64,000 nucleotides of DNA, from contig JAGWOC010000007.1 in the NCBI GenBank assembly GCA_028872875.1, positions 1 through 64,000 on the forward strand, read 5' to 3'. The notes below the pieces were generated by a model that worked only from the letters and a program-made list of their open reading frames with translations, ran no database searches and was not told where the DNA came from. Numbering within the stretch: position 1 is the stretch's first letter; each line of letters starts with the position of its first letter. Of this stretch, positions 1 through 8,020 are shown piece by piece. The position numbers were made by a program, and so were the translations under genes. The stretch comes from Chloroflexota bacterium (GTDB taxonomy: Bacteria; Chloroflexota; Dehalococcoidia; DSTF01; JACRBR01).

Positions 1-216
1 AAGAAGCCGCTCGACAAGGTGATCCCGGTGCGTCTCGCCACGGCGCACTGGGACGCGTTGTACCGCGAAGCCCGGGAACTTGGAATCGGGCCAACGACCC
101 TCGCGCGCATGTGGATCCTGGAGAAGCTACGCGGCCTGCCCGCCCGCGCGCCGGGGCCGGCCGCCCGCCGCACGCCCGCGCGCAAGCCCGCACCGAAGCG
201 GCGCCGTTCGGCCTGA
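1..216 (+). CDS. C-terminal part of a ribbon-helix-helix (CopG-antitoxin-like) protein
   Basis: The reading frame is open from base 1 to the stop at 214-216, so the true start lies upstream of the window. About 71 residues are visible. The first 45 (IPVRLATAHWDAL, then ELGIGPTTLARMWILEKL) resemble the strand plus two helices of CopG-type ribbon-helix-helix DNA-binding proteins that serve as antitoxins. The tail is a basic Ala/Pro/Arg-rich extension that could contact DNA. No toxin partner is visible downstream; it could lie before the window. The family call rests on pattern only. Confidence 0.55.
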   Translation, partial: KKPLDKVIPVRLATAHWDALYREARELGIGPTTLARMWILEKLRGLPARAPGPAARRTPARKPAPKRRRSA

Positions 217-299
217 ACGCGTGACACAGACGGTGCGCCGGTCCTACCATGTAGGGTGACGGGGCATCGTGCCCCTCGGCACGCGAAGGGAGCTGTGAC

Positions 300-1538
300 A
301 TGCGCAGGGTAGCCGTCGCCGGCGCGGGGATGACCCGCTTTGGCAAGTGGATGGACAAGAGCCTGAAGGATCTCGGGCGCGAAGCGGTCGACGCGGCGAT
401 GAAGGATGCGGGCGTCGACAAGCCGCAGATCGAGGCGGCGATCGTCGGCAACGCCACCGCCGGGCTGATCACGGGGCAGGAGATGATCCGGGGCCAGGTG
501 ATCCTGCGCGACATGGGCTTCGGCGGCATCCCGATCATCAACACCGAGAACGCCTGCGCCAGCTCCTCGACCGCGTTCCACCTGGCGTGGATGTACGTGG
601 CGTCGGGCATGTACGACTGCGTGCTCGCGCTCGGCGTCGAGAAGCTCTACCACGAGGACAAGCGGCGCTCGTTCCAGGCGATCGGCTCGGCCGTCGATGT
701 GCAGGCGATCCAGGAGCTGATGAAGCAGACCGCCGCCCGCGGCCGCGACGACGCGGAGAAGGCGAAGGCATCGAGCGGCGGCGCCGGCGAGAGCCGCTCG
801 ATGTTCATGGACTTCTACGCCGCCGGCGCCCGCGAGCACATGAAGCGCTACGGGACGACGGCGATGCAGTTCGCGAAGGTCGCCGTCAAGAGCCACAAGA
901 ACGCGTCGCTCAACCCCTACGCGCAGTACCGCGAGCAGTACACGGTCGAAGACATCCTCAACTCGCCGATGGTCGCCGAACCGCTGACGCGCCTGATGTG
1001 CTCGCCGATCGGCGACGGTGCGGCGGCACTCGTCCTCTGCTCGGAGGAGAAGGCGCGGCAACTGACGACGAAGCCCGTCTGGGTGACGGCGTCGGTGCTG
1101 GGCTCGGGCAAGGACCGCGCCCCCGGCGAGCCCGGCGTCACGACGCGTGTCGCGAACAAGGCGTACGCCATGGCCGGCGTCGGCCCGGAAGACATCGACG
1201 TCATCGAGCTGCACGACGCGTCGGCGCCGGCGGAGCTGATGGAGTACGAAGAGCTGGGGCTGTGCAAGGTCGGCGAGGGCGGCAGGCTGGTCGAAGAGGG
1301 CGTCACGGAGATCACCGGCAAGATCCCGGTCAACCCGAGCGGCGGCCTGCTCTCGAAGGGCCACCCGATCGGCGCCACCGGCTGCGCGCAACTGACGGAG
1401 ATCGTCTGGCAGCTCCGCGGCGAGGCCGGCGACCGCCAGGTGAAGGGCGGCAACGCGAAGATCGGCCTCACGCAGAACGGCGGCGGCATGATGCGCGGCG
1501 AGGCCGCCGCGATGACCGTGCACGTGCTCGAACGCTAG
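300..1538 (+). CDS. Thiolase family protein (SCP-x/lipid-transfer type acetyl-CoA acetyltransferase)
   Basis: 412 residues, starting at ATG 300 behind a purine-rich GAAGGGAGC. The fold is that of thiolases, which cleave or condense acyl-CoA. The nucleophile is C86 in ENACASSS. HDAS (about residue 305) and GHPIGATG supply the histidines. The usual C-terminal CxG cysteine is replaced by asparagine (QNGGG), as in the sterol-carrier-protein-x branch rather than in classical degradative thiolases. It stands alone on the plus strand. A short hairpin (GGGGCA-TCG-TGCCCC, 261-275) lies in its leader. The substrate is unknown; lipid or steroid side-chain degradation is a reasonable guess. Confidence 0.85.
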   Translation: MRRVAVAGAGMTRFGKWMDKSLKDLGREAVDAAMKDAGVDKPQIEAAIVGNATAGLITGQEMIRGQVILRDMGFGGIPIINTENACASSSTAFHLAWMYVASGMYDCVLALGVEKLYHEDKRRSFQAIGSAVDVQAIQELMKQTAARGRDDAEKAKASSGGAGESRSMFMDFYAAGAREHMKRYGTTAMQFAKVAVKSHKNASLNPYAQYREQYTVEDILNSPMVAEPLTRLMCSPIGDGAAALVLCSEEKARQLTTKPVWVTASVLGSGKDRAPGEPGVTTRVANKAYAMAGVGPEDIDVIELHDASAPAELMEYEELGLCKVGEGGRLVEEGVTEITGKIPVNPSGGLLSKGHPIGATGCAQLTEIVWQLRGEAGDRQVKGGNAKIGLTQNGGGMMRGEAAAMTVHVLER

Positions 1539-1752
1539 CTCGTTGCACCATCGCGGTCGTGCTCAACGTCCCGAGACTCGGGTGCGCGTAGGCTGACGCG
1601 TGCTCCTCGAAGCACCCTGCCTCCCCAGACGATGCCCGCCACGGCGAGGTTCGCCGTTCCCTGCCACCGCCCAACCACACGCCGCCCGCGGATCAGCCGT
1701 GTGCTATACTAGATTTAGCGCAAGAGTTTGTACAGCGCACAAGGAGGTTGCC

Positions 1753-1986
1753 ATGAGGACGAACGAAGGCTTGATCGACAGGGCGGTGCGTGTGGTGTTA
1801 GGTGTCGCACTCGTCGTCATCGGATTCGGCGTGGTGCAGGGCGTCGCCGGCATTGTCGTTGGCGTCGTCGGCCTGGTGCCCCTGCTGACGGGGCTGACGG
1901 GCTACTGCCCGCTCTACGCGCTCTTCGGCGTCAACACGCTGCACGCCGGCCGCCGGTCCGGCCGCTCGCAGCCGCACACACCGTAG
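1753..1986 (+). CDS. YgaP-like (DUF2892) small inner-membrane protein
   Basis: 77 residues. ATG 1753 is preceded by AAGGAGG at 1741-1747, an ideal ribosome-binding site, so this start was preferred over in-frame codons from 1600. The protein begins RTNEGLIDRAVRVVLG and has two hydrophobic segments ending in GLTGYCPLYALFGVNT. This is the typical two-helix transmembrane domain of YgaP and DUF2892 proteins (TGYCPLY motif). In many bacteria it is fused or adjacent to rhodanese domains; none is adjacent here. A possible -10 (TATACT, 1705-1710) lies about 40 bases upstream. Its role is unknown, possibly sulfur or redox metabolism. Confidence 0.8.
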   Translation: MRTNEGLIDRAVRVVLGVALVVIGFGVVQGVAGIVVGVVGLVPLLTGLTGYCPLYALFGVNTLHAGRRSGRSQPHTP

Positions 1987-2026
1987 CGGGGAGGGACGCC
2001 GGCCAAGTGGCTACCTGACCACCGAC

Positions 2027-2197
2027 ATGACCCGAAACGTGCCTGTCGTGCTCGCCTTTCTGACGGTAATGGTCGTAGTCATCGTTACCGTAGATGTGCT
2101 GTTCTTCAGGAATCGGTTCTGGGAACGTCTGCTGGTAAACGCCGGCGTCGTCGCGCTGTTCGTGGCCTTCTACTTCGCACTGCTAAAGAGCCGGTAA
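2027..2197 (+). CDS. Small two-helix membrane protein, hypothetical
   Basis: 56 residues from ATG 2027 to TAA 2195. Two hydrophobic stretches (about residues 5-26 and 39-53) are separated by the charged turn FFRNRFWERL, and the C-terminus is LLKSR. It lies 40 bases after the YgaP-like gene in the same direction, so co-transcription is likely. No Shine-Dalgarno sequence is obvious. The regular hydrophobic/charged pattern supports a real protein despite its size. No function is recognised. Confidence 0.55.
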   Translation: MTRNVPVVLAFLTVMVVVIVTVDVLFFRNRFWERLLVNAGVVALFVAFYFALLKSR

Positions 2198-2252
2198 GCA
2201 ACGCGCCACCTGGCTATGGCTGTGCAAACTCGTGATGAGAGCCGCATTCGCC

Positions 2253-2280
2253 GAACCAACAGACGACAGACAACAGAGGG
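2253..2280. repeat. Heptanucleotide repeat array, left arm (CAGACRA units)
   Basis: Four 7-base units (GAACCAA, CAGACGA, CAGACAA, CAGAGGG) run in phase. Bases 2260-2280 are the perfect 21-base reverse complement of 2362-2382, so this array and the right arm form an inverted pair around a hairpin and about 60 bases of spacer. Intergenic, between a plus-strand gene and a minus-strand gene that converge. Confidence 0.7.
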
Positions 2281-2300
2281 GTCCGCGATACGCGGGCCCC
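2278..2300. terminator. Terminator-like hairpin between convergent genes
   Basis: GGGGTCCGCG - ATA - CGCGGGCCCC forms a 10-bp stem with one G-U pair, followed by TTCCCT. It sits downstream of the small plus-strand membrane genes and inside the inverted heptanucleotide arrays. Confidence 0.55.
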
Positions 2301-2361
2301 TTCCCTAATGCGTTCATGCGTGCGACGCGGTCGCGCGGTTACGCCGCTGGCTCGGCAGCGG

Positions 2362-2406
2362 CCCTCTGTTGTCTGTCGTCTGTCGTCTCTCGTCTCTCCC
2401 CTCTCG
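2362..2406. repeat. Heptanucleotide repeat array, right arm (TCTGTCG units)
   Basis: From 2365 the units TCTGTTG, TCTGTCG, TCTGTCG, TCTCTCG, TCTCTCC and CCTCTCG follow each other at exactly 7-base steps. The first 21 bases (2362-2382) are the exact inverse of 2260-2280. Confidence 0.7.
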
Positions 2407-2460
2407 TCCGCCTGTCCACCTGGCCTCCGTCCTCCGTCCGCGTCGCGTGCCTGACGGCGC

Positions 2461-3144
2461 CTACCAGCGCTCCGTCCACCCGCGGATCTTCTCGCTCGCC
2501 CGCCCGATGATCGGCGCGCCGTGCCCCGGCAGCGCGATCTCGAAGTCCAGCGTCGCCAGCTTCCGCACGGAGTCGCGCGCCTGCGCCGGGTCGTGGGTCG
2601 ACATATCGAGCGGCGTGCGCAGGCCGAAGACGTTCATCAGCGCGTCGCCCGTGAACACGAGCCCCCGCTCGCGCGAGTACAACCCGATGTTCCCCGGCGT
2701 GTGGCCCGGCAGGTGCACGACGGTCAGGCCGCCGGCAATGGGCACGACGTCGCCATCGTGCAGCTCGCCATCGACGCTGATGCTGTAGGGCCTGGGGCCG
2801 AAGCGCGCCGCGAGCCCGCCCAGCGGCCCGCGCATCGCCATCCACGGCGTACGGCCATCGACGTACGGCGCGTCGGCCGCGTGCACGTAGAGCCGGGCGC
2901 CCGTGCGCTCGCGCAGCGCCGCGACGTTGCCGGTGTGGTCGAGGTGATAGTGCGTCGCGACGATCGTGTGCAGCTCTCGCGCCGGACGGCGCAGCGCGTC
3001 GATCGCTTCGAGGATACGGGCGGCGCAGCCCTGCGTGCTCGTGTCGACGAGCGCGAGTCCGCGCGCGTCTTCGATGAGGTAGCTGCGCCCCGTCTTCATG
3101 CCGGGCAGGGCGTAGATGCCGGGGACGACGGGGTGCAGGTCCAT
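2461..3144 (-). CDS. MBL-fold metallo-hydrolase
   Basis: 227 residues. The zinc-binding signature THYHLDH (HxHxDH) follows a beta strand at about residues 61-70. Further ligands are the His of LPGHTPGN, the Asp of FTGDALM and the His of LPGHGAPI. This layout matches hydroxyacylglutathione-hydrolase/beta-lactamase-fold hydrolases of ordinary length. The substrate cannot be read from sequence. It lies 16 bases downstream of the PHP-domain gene on the same strand, so the two are probably one transcript starting near 3850. The 3' end faces the terminator and repeat region at 2278-2406. Confidence 0.85.
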   Translation of the reverse strand: MDLHPVVPGIYALPGMKTGRSYLIEDARGLALVDTSTQGCAARILEAIDALRRPARELHTIVATHYHLDHTGNVAALRERTGARLYVHAADAPYVDGRTPWMAMRGPLGGLAARFGPRPYSISVDGELHDGDVVPIAGGLTVVHLPGHTPGNIGLYSRERGLVFTGDALMNVFGLRTPLDMSTHDPAQARDSVRKLATLDFEIALPGHGAPIIGRASEKIRGWTERW

Positions 3145-3160
3145 CGACAGCGTGCGGCTC

Positions 3161-3847
3161 CTACGGGTGCTCGCCGGAGGAGAGCGCCGTCAGGTCGAGA
3201 CGGTGCGGCGCCCCGGCGAGGTCCACGGGCTCGAACCGCCCGGCCTGCAGCTCCGCGATCAGTTCTTCGAGGCTGTGGATGTCACGCTCGAAGCGCGTCG
3301 CGCAGCGGCCGATGTCGCTGCGGGCGTGCGAGTCGGTGCCGGCGGTGCCCGGCATCCGCATGTGTTCGCAGAGCGCGGCGGAAAAGGCGTTCTCCTTTAC
3401 CGTGCCGCGGCCGTTGATCCGCTCGAGCGCGGCGCAGTGCTGGTATGCGGGGTTGCGCGCCGCGCGGTCGAGGGCGTCGCGATAGTCGCGCTCGTTGTCC
3501 ATGTACCAGGGCATCTGCCGGCGGTACGGGTGCGCCGCCACCATGGCGCCGTTCGCCGCGCGCACGTGCGCGGCCAGCTCGCCCGAGCGGTGCATGCCGT
3601 ACACGTACTTGTCGATGCCATACACGAGGATGTGCCCGTCGTCGGTGTTGATCTCGCCCGCCGGCAGCACGAGGAAGCCGTGCCGCTTCCCCAGAGCGTA
3701 GACCTCCGCCGGATCCCAGAAGTAGTCGTGCTCGCTCAGGCAGACGCCGTCCAGCCCTGCCTGCTTCGACCGCTCGATCAGGTCATCCGGCGTGAGGTAG
3801 GAGTCCCACGAGAGCGGGCGCGTGTGGGCATGGAGGTCGATCAGCAA
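3161..3847 (-). CDS. PHP-domain metal-dependent phosphoesterase
   Basis: 228 residues. It begins MLIDLHAHT, the first metal-binding motif of PHP phosphoesterases, followed by LSEHDYFW, an internal AAHPYRR and GTDSHA near residue 170. These are the histidine and aspartate clusters that bind a trinuclear metal site in histidinol-phosphatase-like and DNA-polymerase-associated PHP domains. It is a single-domain protein, so hydrolysis of a small phosphorylated or nucleotide substrate is more likely than proofreading. It is divergent from the ABC-F gene; the roughly 127 bases between them hold both promoters. Confidence 0.85.
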   Translation of the reverse strand: MLIDLHAHTRPLSWDSYLTPDDLIERSKQAGLDGVCLSEHDYFWDPAEVYALGKRHGFLVLPAGEINTDDGHILVYGIDKYVYGMHRSGELAAHVRAANGAMVAAHPYRRQMPWYMDNERDYRDALDRAARNPAYQHCAALERINGRGTVKENAFSAALCEHMRMPGTAGTDSHARSDIGRCATRFERDIHSLEELIAELQAGRFEPVDLAGAPHRLDLTALSSGEHP

Positions 3848-3974
3848 GCAGGCGCATCCTCAGGAGCGGTTGCGGCGAATACGCCAGTATATCGGACAGA
3901 TCCGCGCGCGCTATAGTGGGATGGCAGCGCGCGCCCGGGCGGCGCTGCTTTTTCGTCACGCGGAGATCCCGATC

Positions 3975-5546
3975 GTGCTGTACGCGGAGGGCATCGCAAG
4001 ATCGTTCGGCCCCGTCGACGTCCTGGCGGACGTCTCGTTCTCCGTGTCCGCAGGCGAGCGCGCCGGCCTCGTCGGCCCGAACGGAGCCGGCAAGTCGACC
4101 CTGCTGCGGCTCGTCGCCGGGGAGGACGCGCCCGACGCCGGCGCCTGCGGCCATCGCGGTGACGCGATCGGTTACCTGAAGCAGGAGGCCGGCCACGACC
4201 CCGGCCGCACGCTCTTCGAAGAGCTGTGGACGGCGTTCCCGGACGCCCGCGCCGTCGAGCGCCGGCTCGACGAGGTGGCAGCGGCGATCGAGCGCGGCGG
4301 CGGCGACCTCGACGCGCTGATCGCGCACCAGGGCGAGCTGTTCGAGCGCTTCGAGGCGCTCGACGGCTATCGCATCGAGAGCCGCATCGGGCGCGTGCTC
4401 GACGGGCTCGGCTTCGCGCCGGACGACCGGACGAAGCGCTGCGGCGACTTCAGCGGCGGCTGGCAGATGCGCATCGCGCTGGCGAAGATCCTCGTGCGGC
4501 GGCCGGAGAACCTGCTCCTCGACGAGCCCACGAACCACCTCGACGCCGCCGCGCGCGACTGGCTTGCCGATGACCTGCAGAAGTACAAGGGCGCGGCGCT
4601 CATCGTCACGCACGACGCGGAGTTCCTCGACCGCGTGGCCACGCGCATCCTCGAGCTGCGCGACGGCCGTGTCGAGAGCTACACGGGCAATTACAGCGAC
4701 TACCAGCGGCAGAAGACGGAGCGCCTGCAGCAGCAGGACCGCGCGGCGGCGCGGCAGGAGCGCGAGCTGGCGAAGCAGGAGCGCTTCATCGAGCGCTTCC
4801 GCGCGAAGGCGTCGAAGGCCACCGCCGTGAAGAGCCGCGAGAAGGCCGTGGCGAAGGTCGAGCGGGTCGCGCGCACGCGCAAGGACGCCGAGGTGCACTT
4901 CACGCTCGAGGCGCACGGCCGCAGCGAGCGCGACGTGCTGCTGCTCGAGCACGTAGGGCACGCCTACGGCGAGAACGTCGTGCTCGTGGACGTGGACCTG
5001 CACGTCGAGCGCGGGCAGAAGGTGGTGCTCGTCGGGCCGAACGGCAGCGGTAAGAGCACGCTCCTGCGCATCGCCGCCGGGACCATCGCGCCGAGCGAGG
5101 GCAGCGTGCGGTGGGCGGAGCGCGCGCGGGCGCAGTACTACGACCAGCACCAGGACGAGGTGCTCGACCGGTCGAGCACCGTGCTCGCCGAGGTGCGCTC
5201 CGTCGCCAAGGACGAGCCGGACGTGCGTCTGCGCACGGTACTCGGCCAGTTCCTCTTCCGCGGCGACGACGCGTTCAAGACGATCGGCGTGCTGTCGGGC
5301 GGCGAGCGCAGCCGCGTCGCGCTGGCGAAGTTCCTCATCCAGCGCTCGAACGTGCTGCTGCTCGACGAGCCGACGAACCACCTCGACCGTCCGACGCGCA
5401 AGAAGCTGATTGAGGCGCTGGAGACGTACGAGGGCACGATCGTCTGTGCGAGCCACGACCCGGCGATCCTGCAGCGCGTCGCCACCCGTGTCTACGAAGT
5501 GAAGGACGGCGGCTGCCGCGAACTGCTGGAGTACCGGCGGGACTAG
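3975..5546 (+). CDS. ABC-F family ATPase (ribosome-associated, Uup/EttA type)
   Basis: 523 residues from GTG 3975, placed by GGAG at 3962-3965; ATG 3921 is in frame, but a -10-like TATAGT at about 3912 would put the transcript start after it. Two complete nucleotide-binding domains are present: Walker A GPNGAGKST and GPNGSGKST, signatures FSGGW and LSGGE, and Walker B with DEPTNHLD in each half. A charged linker rich in Arg/Glu/Lys (about residues 245-320) is the P-site-tRNA-interaction motif region of ABC-F proteins. No membrane domain is present, so it is a soluble translation factor and not a transporter. Antibiotic-resistance and housekeeping members cannot be told apart from sequence. 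Confidence 0.9.
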   Translation: MLYAEGIARSFGPVDVLADVSFSVSAGERAGLVGPNGAGKSTLLRLVAGEDAPDAGACGHRGDAIGYLKQEAGHDPGRTLFEELWTAFPDARAVERRLDEVAAAIERGGGDLDALIAHQGELFERFEALDGYRIESRIGRVLDGLGFAPDDRTKRCGDFSGGWQMRIALAKILVRRPENLLLDEPTNHLDAAARDWLADDLQKYKGAALIVTHDAEFLDRVATRILELRDGRVESYTGNYSDYQRQKTERLQQQDRAAARQERELAKQERFIERFRAKASKATAVKSREKAVAKVERVARTRKDAEVHFTLEAHGRSERDVLLLEHVGHAYGENVVLVDVDLHVERGQKVVLVGPNGSGKSTLLRIAAGTIAPSEGSVRWAERARAQYYDQHQDEVLDRSSTVLAEVRSVAKDEPDVRLRTVLGQFLFRGDDAFKTIGVLSGGERSRVALAKFLIQRSNVLLLDEPTNHLDRPTRKKLIEALETYEGTIVCASHDPAILQRVATRVYEVKDGGCRELLEYRRD

Positions 5547-5620
5547 CTCAAACGAGGCGCCCCGAGTCGCACGTTTGCACGTGGGAGAGAGACCGACGGA
5601 AAGGTTCGCGTACCAGCATG

Positions 5621-5648
5621 TTGATAACGAATGTGTATAGACTATGCT
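5621..5648 (+). promoter_or_regulatory. Sigma-70-type promoter for the 5683/5781 genes
   Basis: TTGATA (5621-5626), a 16-base spacer and TATGCT (5643-5648). Expected transcription start is near 5655, about 28 bases before the small leader reading frame. Confidence 0.6.
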
Positions 5649-5682
5649 GTGTCAGTCGAGGGGCCGCCTGGGGGAGGGAGAG

Positions 5683-5784
5683 ATGCCGGCTGCGTGTGAG
5701 TGCAGAGGTGACCTGACGAGCCGCCAGCTTGAGATCCTGGTCTGCATGCGAGACGGCATGACAGAGGAGGAACGCATCCCATGA
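5683..5784 (+). CDS. 33-residue leader reading frame with a LuxR-type helix-turn-helix fragment
   Basis: ATG 5683 follows GGGGGAGGGAGAG, a good ribosome-binding site. The frame ends in TGA at 5782-5784, overlapping the ATG of the next gene as ATGA, which suggests translational coupling. The core LTSRQLEILVCMRDGMT matches the first part of the LuxR/GerE DNA-binding helices (pattern LTxREhEVLxhhxxGhS). It may be a functional leader peptide or the remnant of a deleted regulator. It is too short to bind DNA by itself. Confidence 0.4.
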   Translation: MPAACECRGDLTSRQLEILVCMRDGMTEEERIP

Positions 5785-6374
5785 AGCGGCTACTCGGTTC
5801 CAGCATCATCGCCCTCGTGGCCTCGACCGTGCTCGCGGCGGCAGCCGCCGCCCAGACGCCGCCCGCCGCGACGCCCACACCCACGACGGCCACGCAGACG
5901 CCGCCTGCCGCGACTGCGGGATCGATGGTCGTCACGGCGCTCGCGCCGGTGCCCGCCGGCACCACCGTGCGGCTGGAGGCGATCAACGGGCAGACACTCC
6001 GAACCGTCCTGTGCCGCGAAGCGGCGACCGTCGCCGACCCGTCGTCCGCGGCGGCATCGCGCGCCACGTTCATCGTCGATCCAGCGTCCTGTGCGGGGCC
6101 ACCGAGGCTCGGCGACCTGCGCATCTGCTGGGGCGCGACTGAGTGCCAGATATTCCGGTTCGAGCCCGGCAAGAGCGTCGACCTCGGCTTGCTCACCACG
6201 TTCGTCGTGCAGCACCCGCCCAGCGTCGGCGGCGGCTTCGGTGCGCCCGCGTCCGGGCCGGACAGGCTGGGCCGCTGGCTGCGTTGGGGCGCGGGCACGC
6301 TCTTCGTGCTGGGCGTCGCCGGCCTGCTCGCGAGCGGCGTCCTGCTGCGCCGCCGCCGGCCATCCGGCCGCTGA
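5781..6374 (+). CDS. Secreted, C-terminally membrane-anchored protein, unknown function
   Basis: 197 residues. The signal peptide spans about residues 1-24 (MKRLL, hydrophobic core, AAAAAQ). A Thr/Pro/Ala-rich linker follows to about 47, then a roughly 100-residue predicted beta-rich extracytoplasmic domain with four cysteines (LCRE, ASCAG, ICWG, ECQIF). A C-terminal membrane helix (about 168-188) is capped by LRRRRPSGR. The cysteines could pair outside the cell. The start at 5781 is supported by GAGGAGGAA upstream and by the overlap with the leader frame. No family is recognised. Confidence 0.7.
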   Translation: MKRLLGSSIIALVASTVLAAAAAAQTPPAATPTPTTATQTPPAATAGSMVVTALAPVPAGTTVRLEAINGQTLRTVLCREAATVADPSSAAASRATFIVDPASCAGPPRLGDLRICWGATECQIFRFEPGKSVDLGLLTTFVVQHPPSVGGGFGAPASGPDRLGRWLRWGAGTLFVLGVAGLLASGVLLRRRRPSGR

Positions 6375-6402
6375 ACGACGCCGCGCGGCCGCACGCGGGA
6401 GG

Positions 6403-7257
6403 TTACTCGGGCGGCGAGGGGTTCAGCGCCACCTGATGCTCCAGCGGGTCGATCCCGCGCAGCACCGCCGCGCCGTGCGGCGCCGCGCGCACACATGCCT
6501 CCTCGACCGGAAGCCCGCACGCCAGATACCAGGTGAGCGCGCCGGCGAAGCTGTCGCCGGCGCCGTACGCCCCGCCGGTCGCCGGCGGCGCCGGCGGCGC
6601 GGCGAAGCGCACGACGCCGCGCGTGGTCTCGATGCGGCCGCCGCGCGCGCCTTCCGTCATCACCAGCGCCTGCGGAGGCACGGCGTAGTCCTCGCGTGTG
6701 CTGGCCTCCCGCGGGTCGCTGGCGCTGCCGACGACAACGTCCGCGACGACGCCGGAGCGCGCGAGCGCCTGCCGCCGTCGCGCCGTCACGACGAGGATCT
6801 CGGCCGCCCGCGCGCGCTCGATGACCCGCGGGTCCTGCGCCGTGAAGAACACGGCGCGGCACGTTGGGAGGATGTCCCAGGCGAGGGGATCGTCGAGCGT
6901 GGCGTGCAGCGGCCGTCCGACGACGAGGATCGTGCGCTCGCCGCCCGGGGTCAGCAGCACGATGTCGCGCGTCTGCGGCTCGCCGCGGTGCGCCGCGTGG
7001 ACGGTGGCGCCCGTGGCGTCGGCCCGCGCACGGACCGCGGCCGCCGCGTCGTCGTTGCCGAACGCCGTGAAGAGGTGCAAGTCCGCCGGGCTGCGCGCGA
7101 GCTGCGCGAAGGTGATGCCGCCGCCACCGCCGGCGATCCAGAGAGGCCCGTCGCCGTGCGGCCCGTCTGGGAGGTGCAGGATGTCGCCCGGCGACGGCAG
7201 CGCCGGCACTCGCGCGATCGTCACGTGCTCGACGTGCCCGACAACAGCGATGCGCAT
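6403..7257 (-). CDS. PfkB-family carbohydrate/nucleoside kinase
   Basis: 284 residues. The C-terminal PfkB signature TGGAYGAGDSFAGAL holds the catalytic Asp of GAGD and the anion hole. The N-terminal GGGGGITFAQLA corresponds to the ribokinase glycine-rich substrate-binding segment. The lid region is short, as in monomeric or sugar-nonselective members. The phosphate acceptor (ribose, fructose, nucleoside or other) cannot be predicted. It lies 66 bases downstream of the helix-turn-helix gene on the same strand and converges on the 5781 gene. Confidence 0.82.
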   Translation of the reverse strand: MRIAVVGHVEHVTIARVPALPSPGDILHLPDGPHGDGPLWIAGGGGGITFAQLARSPADLHLFTAFGNDDAAAAVRARADATGATVHAAHRGEPQTRDIVLLTPGGERTILVVGRPLHATLDDPLAWDILPTCRAVFFTAQDPRVIERARAAEILVVTARRRQALARSGVVADVVVGSASDPREASTREDYAVPPQALVMTEGARGGRIETTRGVVRFAAPPAPPATGGAYGAGDSFAGALTWYLACGLPVEEACVRAAPHGAAVLRGIDPLEHQVALNPSPPE

Positions 7258-7323
7258 CCGACCAGTCTATCGTCCGGTCGATCTGTCCCGTCCGTCGTCC
7301 AGCCGGTCCCCCGTGCCGCGAGA

Positions 7324-7944
7324 CTACCGCTGCCACCAGCGGCGCCTGCGTACGAGCGCGCGGTAGCGTGCGTACGGGGCCGACGGGTCGGCGGCTGCCC
7401 AGGCGGGCCCAACAGGCCCCGTCCGGGGGCGTACGGCCGGCGCGGGCATGCCCTCCACAAGCGGCATGCGCTGGGAGCCGAGGACACGCGCCACCGCCTC
7501 GGCGACACGGGCGAGCTGCCGGTCGATGCTCACCGGCCGCTCCCCGCGCCCCGGCGGCAGTTGGACGCGGCCCAGGCGTGCGGAACGCTCGCGCCGGTAC
7601 GCCTCCAGGTCACGTGGCGCCAGGGCCGCCGGCCCGGCGACCGTGCGCCCGGGCGTGACGCAGGCCAGCGGCTCGCGGCCGTGCCGGGAATCCGGAATGT
7701 AGATCCGGTACGCGAAGCCGCCCTTGCGCGGGATGATCCGGTTGCGCAACTGGCCGTTGCGGATGCGGCGGCGCACCGTGCTGACCGAGACGCCGAGCTC
7801 GCACGCGGCCTGCTCGAGCGTCAGCCAGTCGCGCGCGTTCCCGGACGTGCTGTACGGCGGGCGAGGGAGCAACAGCCCCCCGCCGTCCGGCGCATCGTCG
7901 AGGGCGCGCAGGGGGGCGCGAAGCGCGACCATGTCCAACCCCAC
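7324..7944 (-). CDS. MerR/excisionase-like helix-turn-helix DNA-binding protein
   Basis: 206 residues. Residues about 40-60 (LTLEQAACELGVSVSTVRRR) are a clear MerR/excisionase-type helix-turn-helix followed by a basic wing. The C-terminal half is Arg/Pro-rich with no recognised domain. The start is uncertain: GTG 7944, TTG 7938 (8 bases after GGAGG, best spacing) and ATG 7932 are all in frame. The gene is divergent from murE, whose promoter lies in the short shared region, so it may regulate murE or itself. This is inferred from position only. Confidence 0.6.
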   Translation of the reverse strand: MGLDMVALRAPLRALDDAPDGGGLLLPRPPYSTSGNARDWLTLEQAACELGVSVSTVRRRIRNGQLRNRIIPRKGGFAYRIYIPDSRHGREPLACVTPGRTVAGPAALAPRDLEAYRRERSARLGRVQLPPGRGERPVSIDRQLARVAEAVARVLGSQRMPLVEGMPAPAVRPRTGPVGPAWAAADPSAPYARYRALVRRRRWWQR

Positions 7945-8008
7945 TTCCTCCGGTGCCTACGAGGATCATCGGGTGGCCGGCAGCCGCTCTGAATACGGCG
8001 ATGTCCGA

Positions 8009-8014
8009 TACAAT
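8009..8014 (+). promoter_or_regulatory. -10 element of a leaderless murE transcript
   Basis: TACAAT lies 6 bases before GTG 8021. A transcript from this box would begin at or within a base or two of the start codon, leaving no room for a Shine-Dalgarno sequence. Confidence 0.5.
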
Positions 8015-8020
8015 CGCCGC

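Noticed and set aside
3783-5456. Long minus-strand open frame opposite the ABC-F gene
   Set aside because: A mirror-frame artefact of the high-GC gene on the other strand; the translation is Arg/Leu/Val-rich with no domain. The same explains the long frames opposite nearly every real gene.
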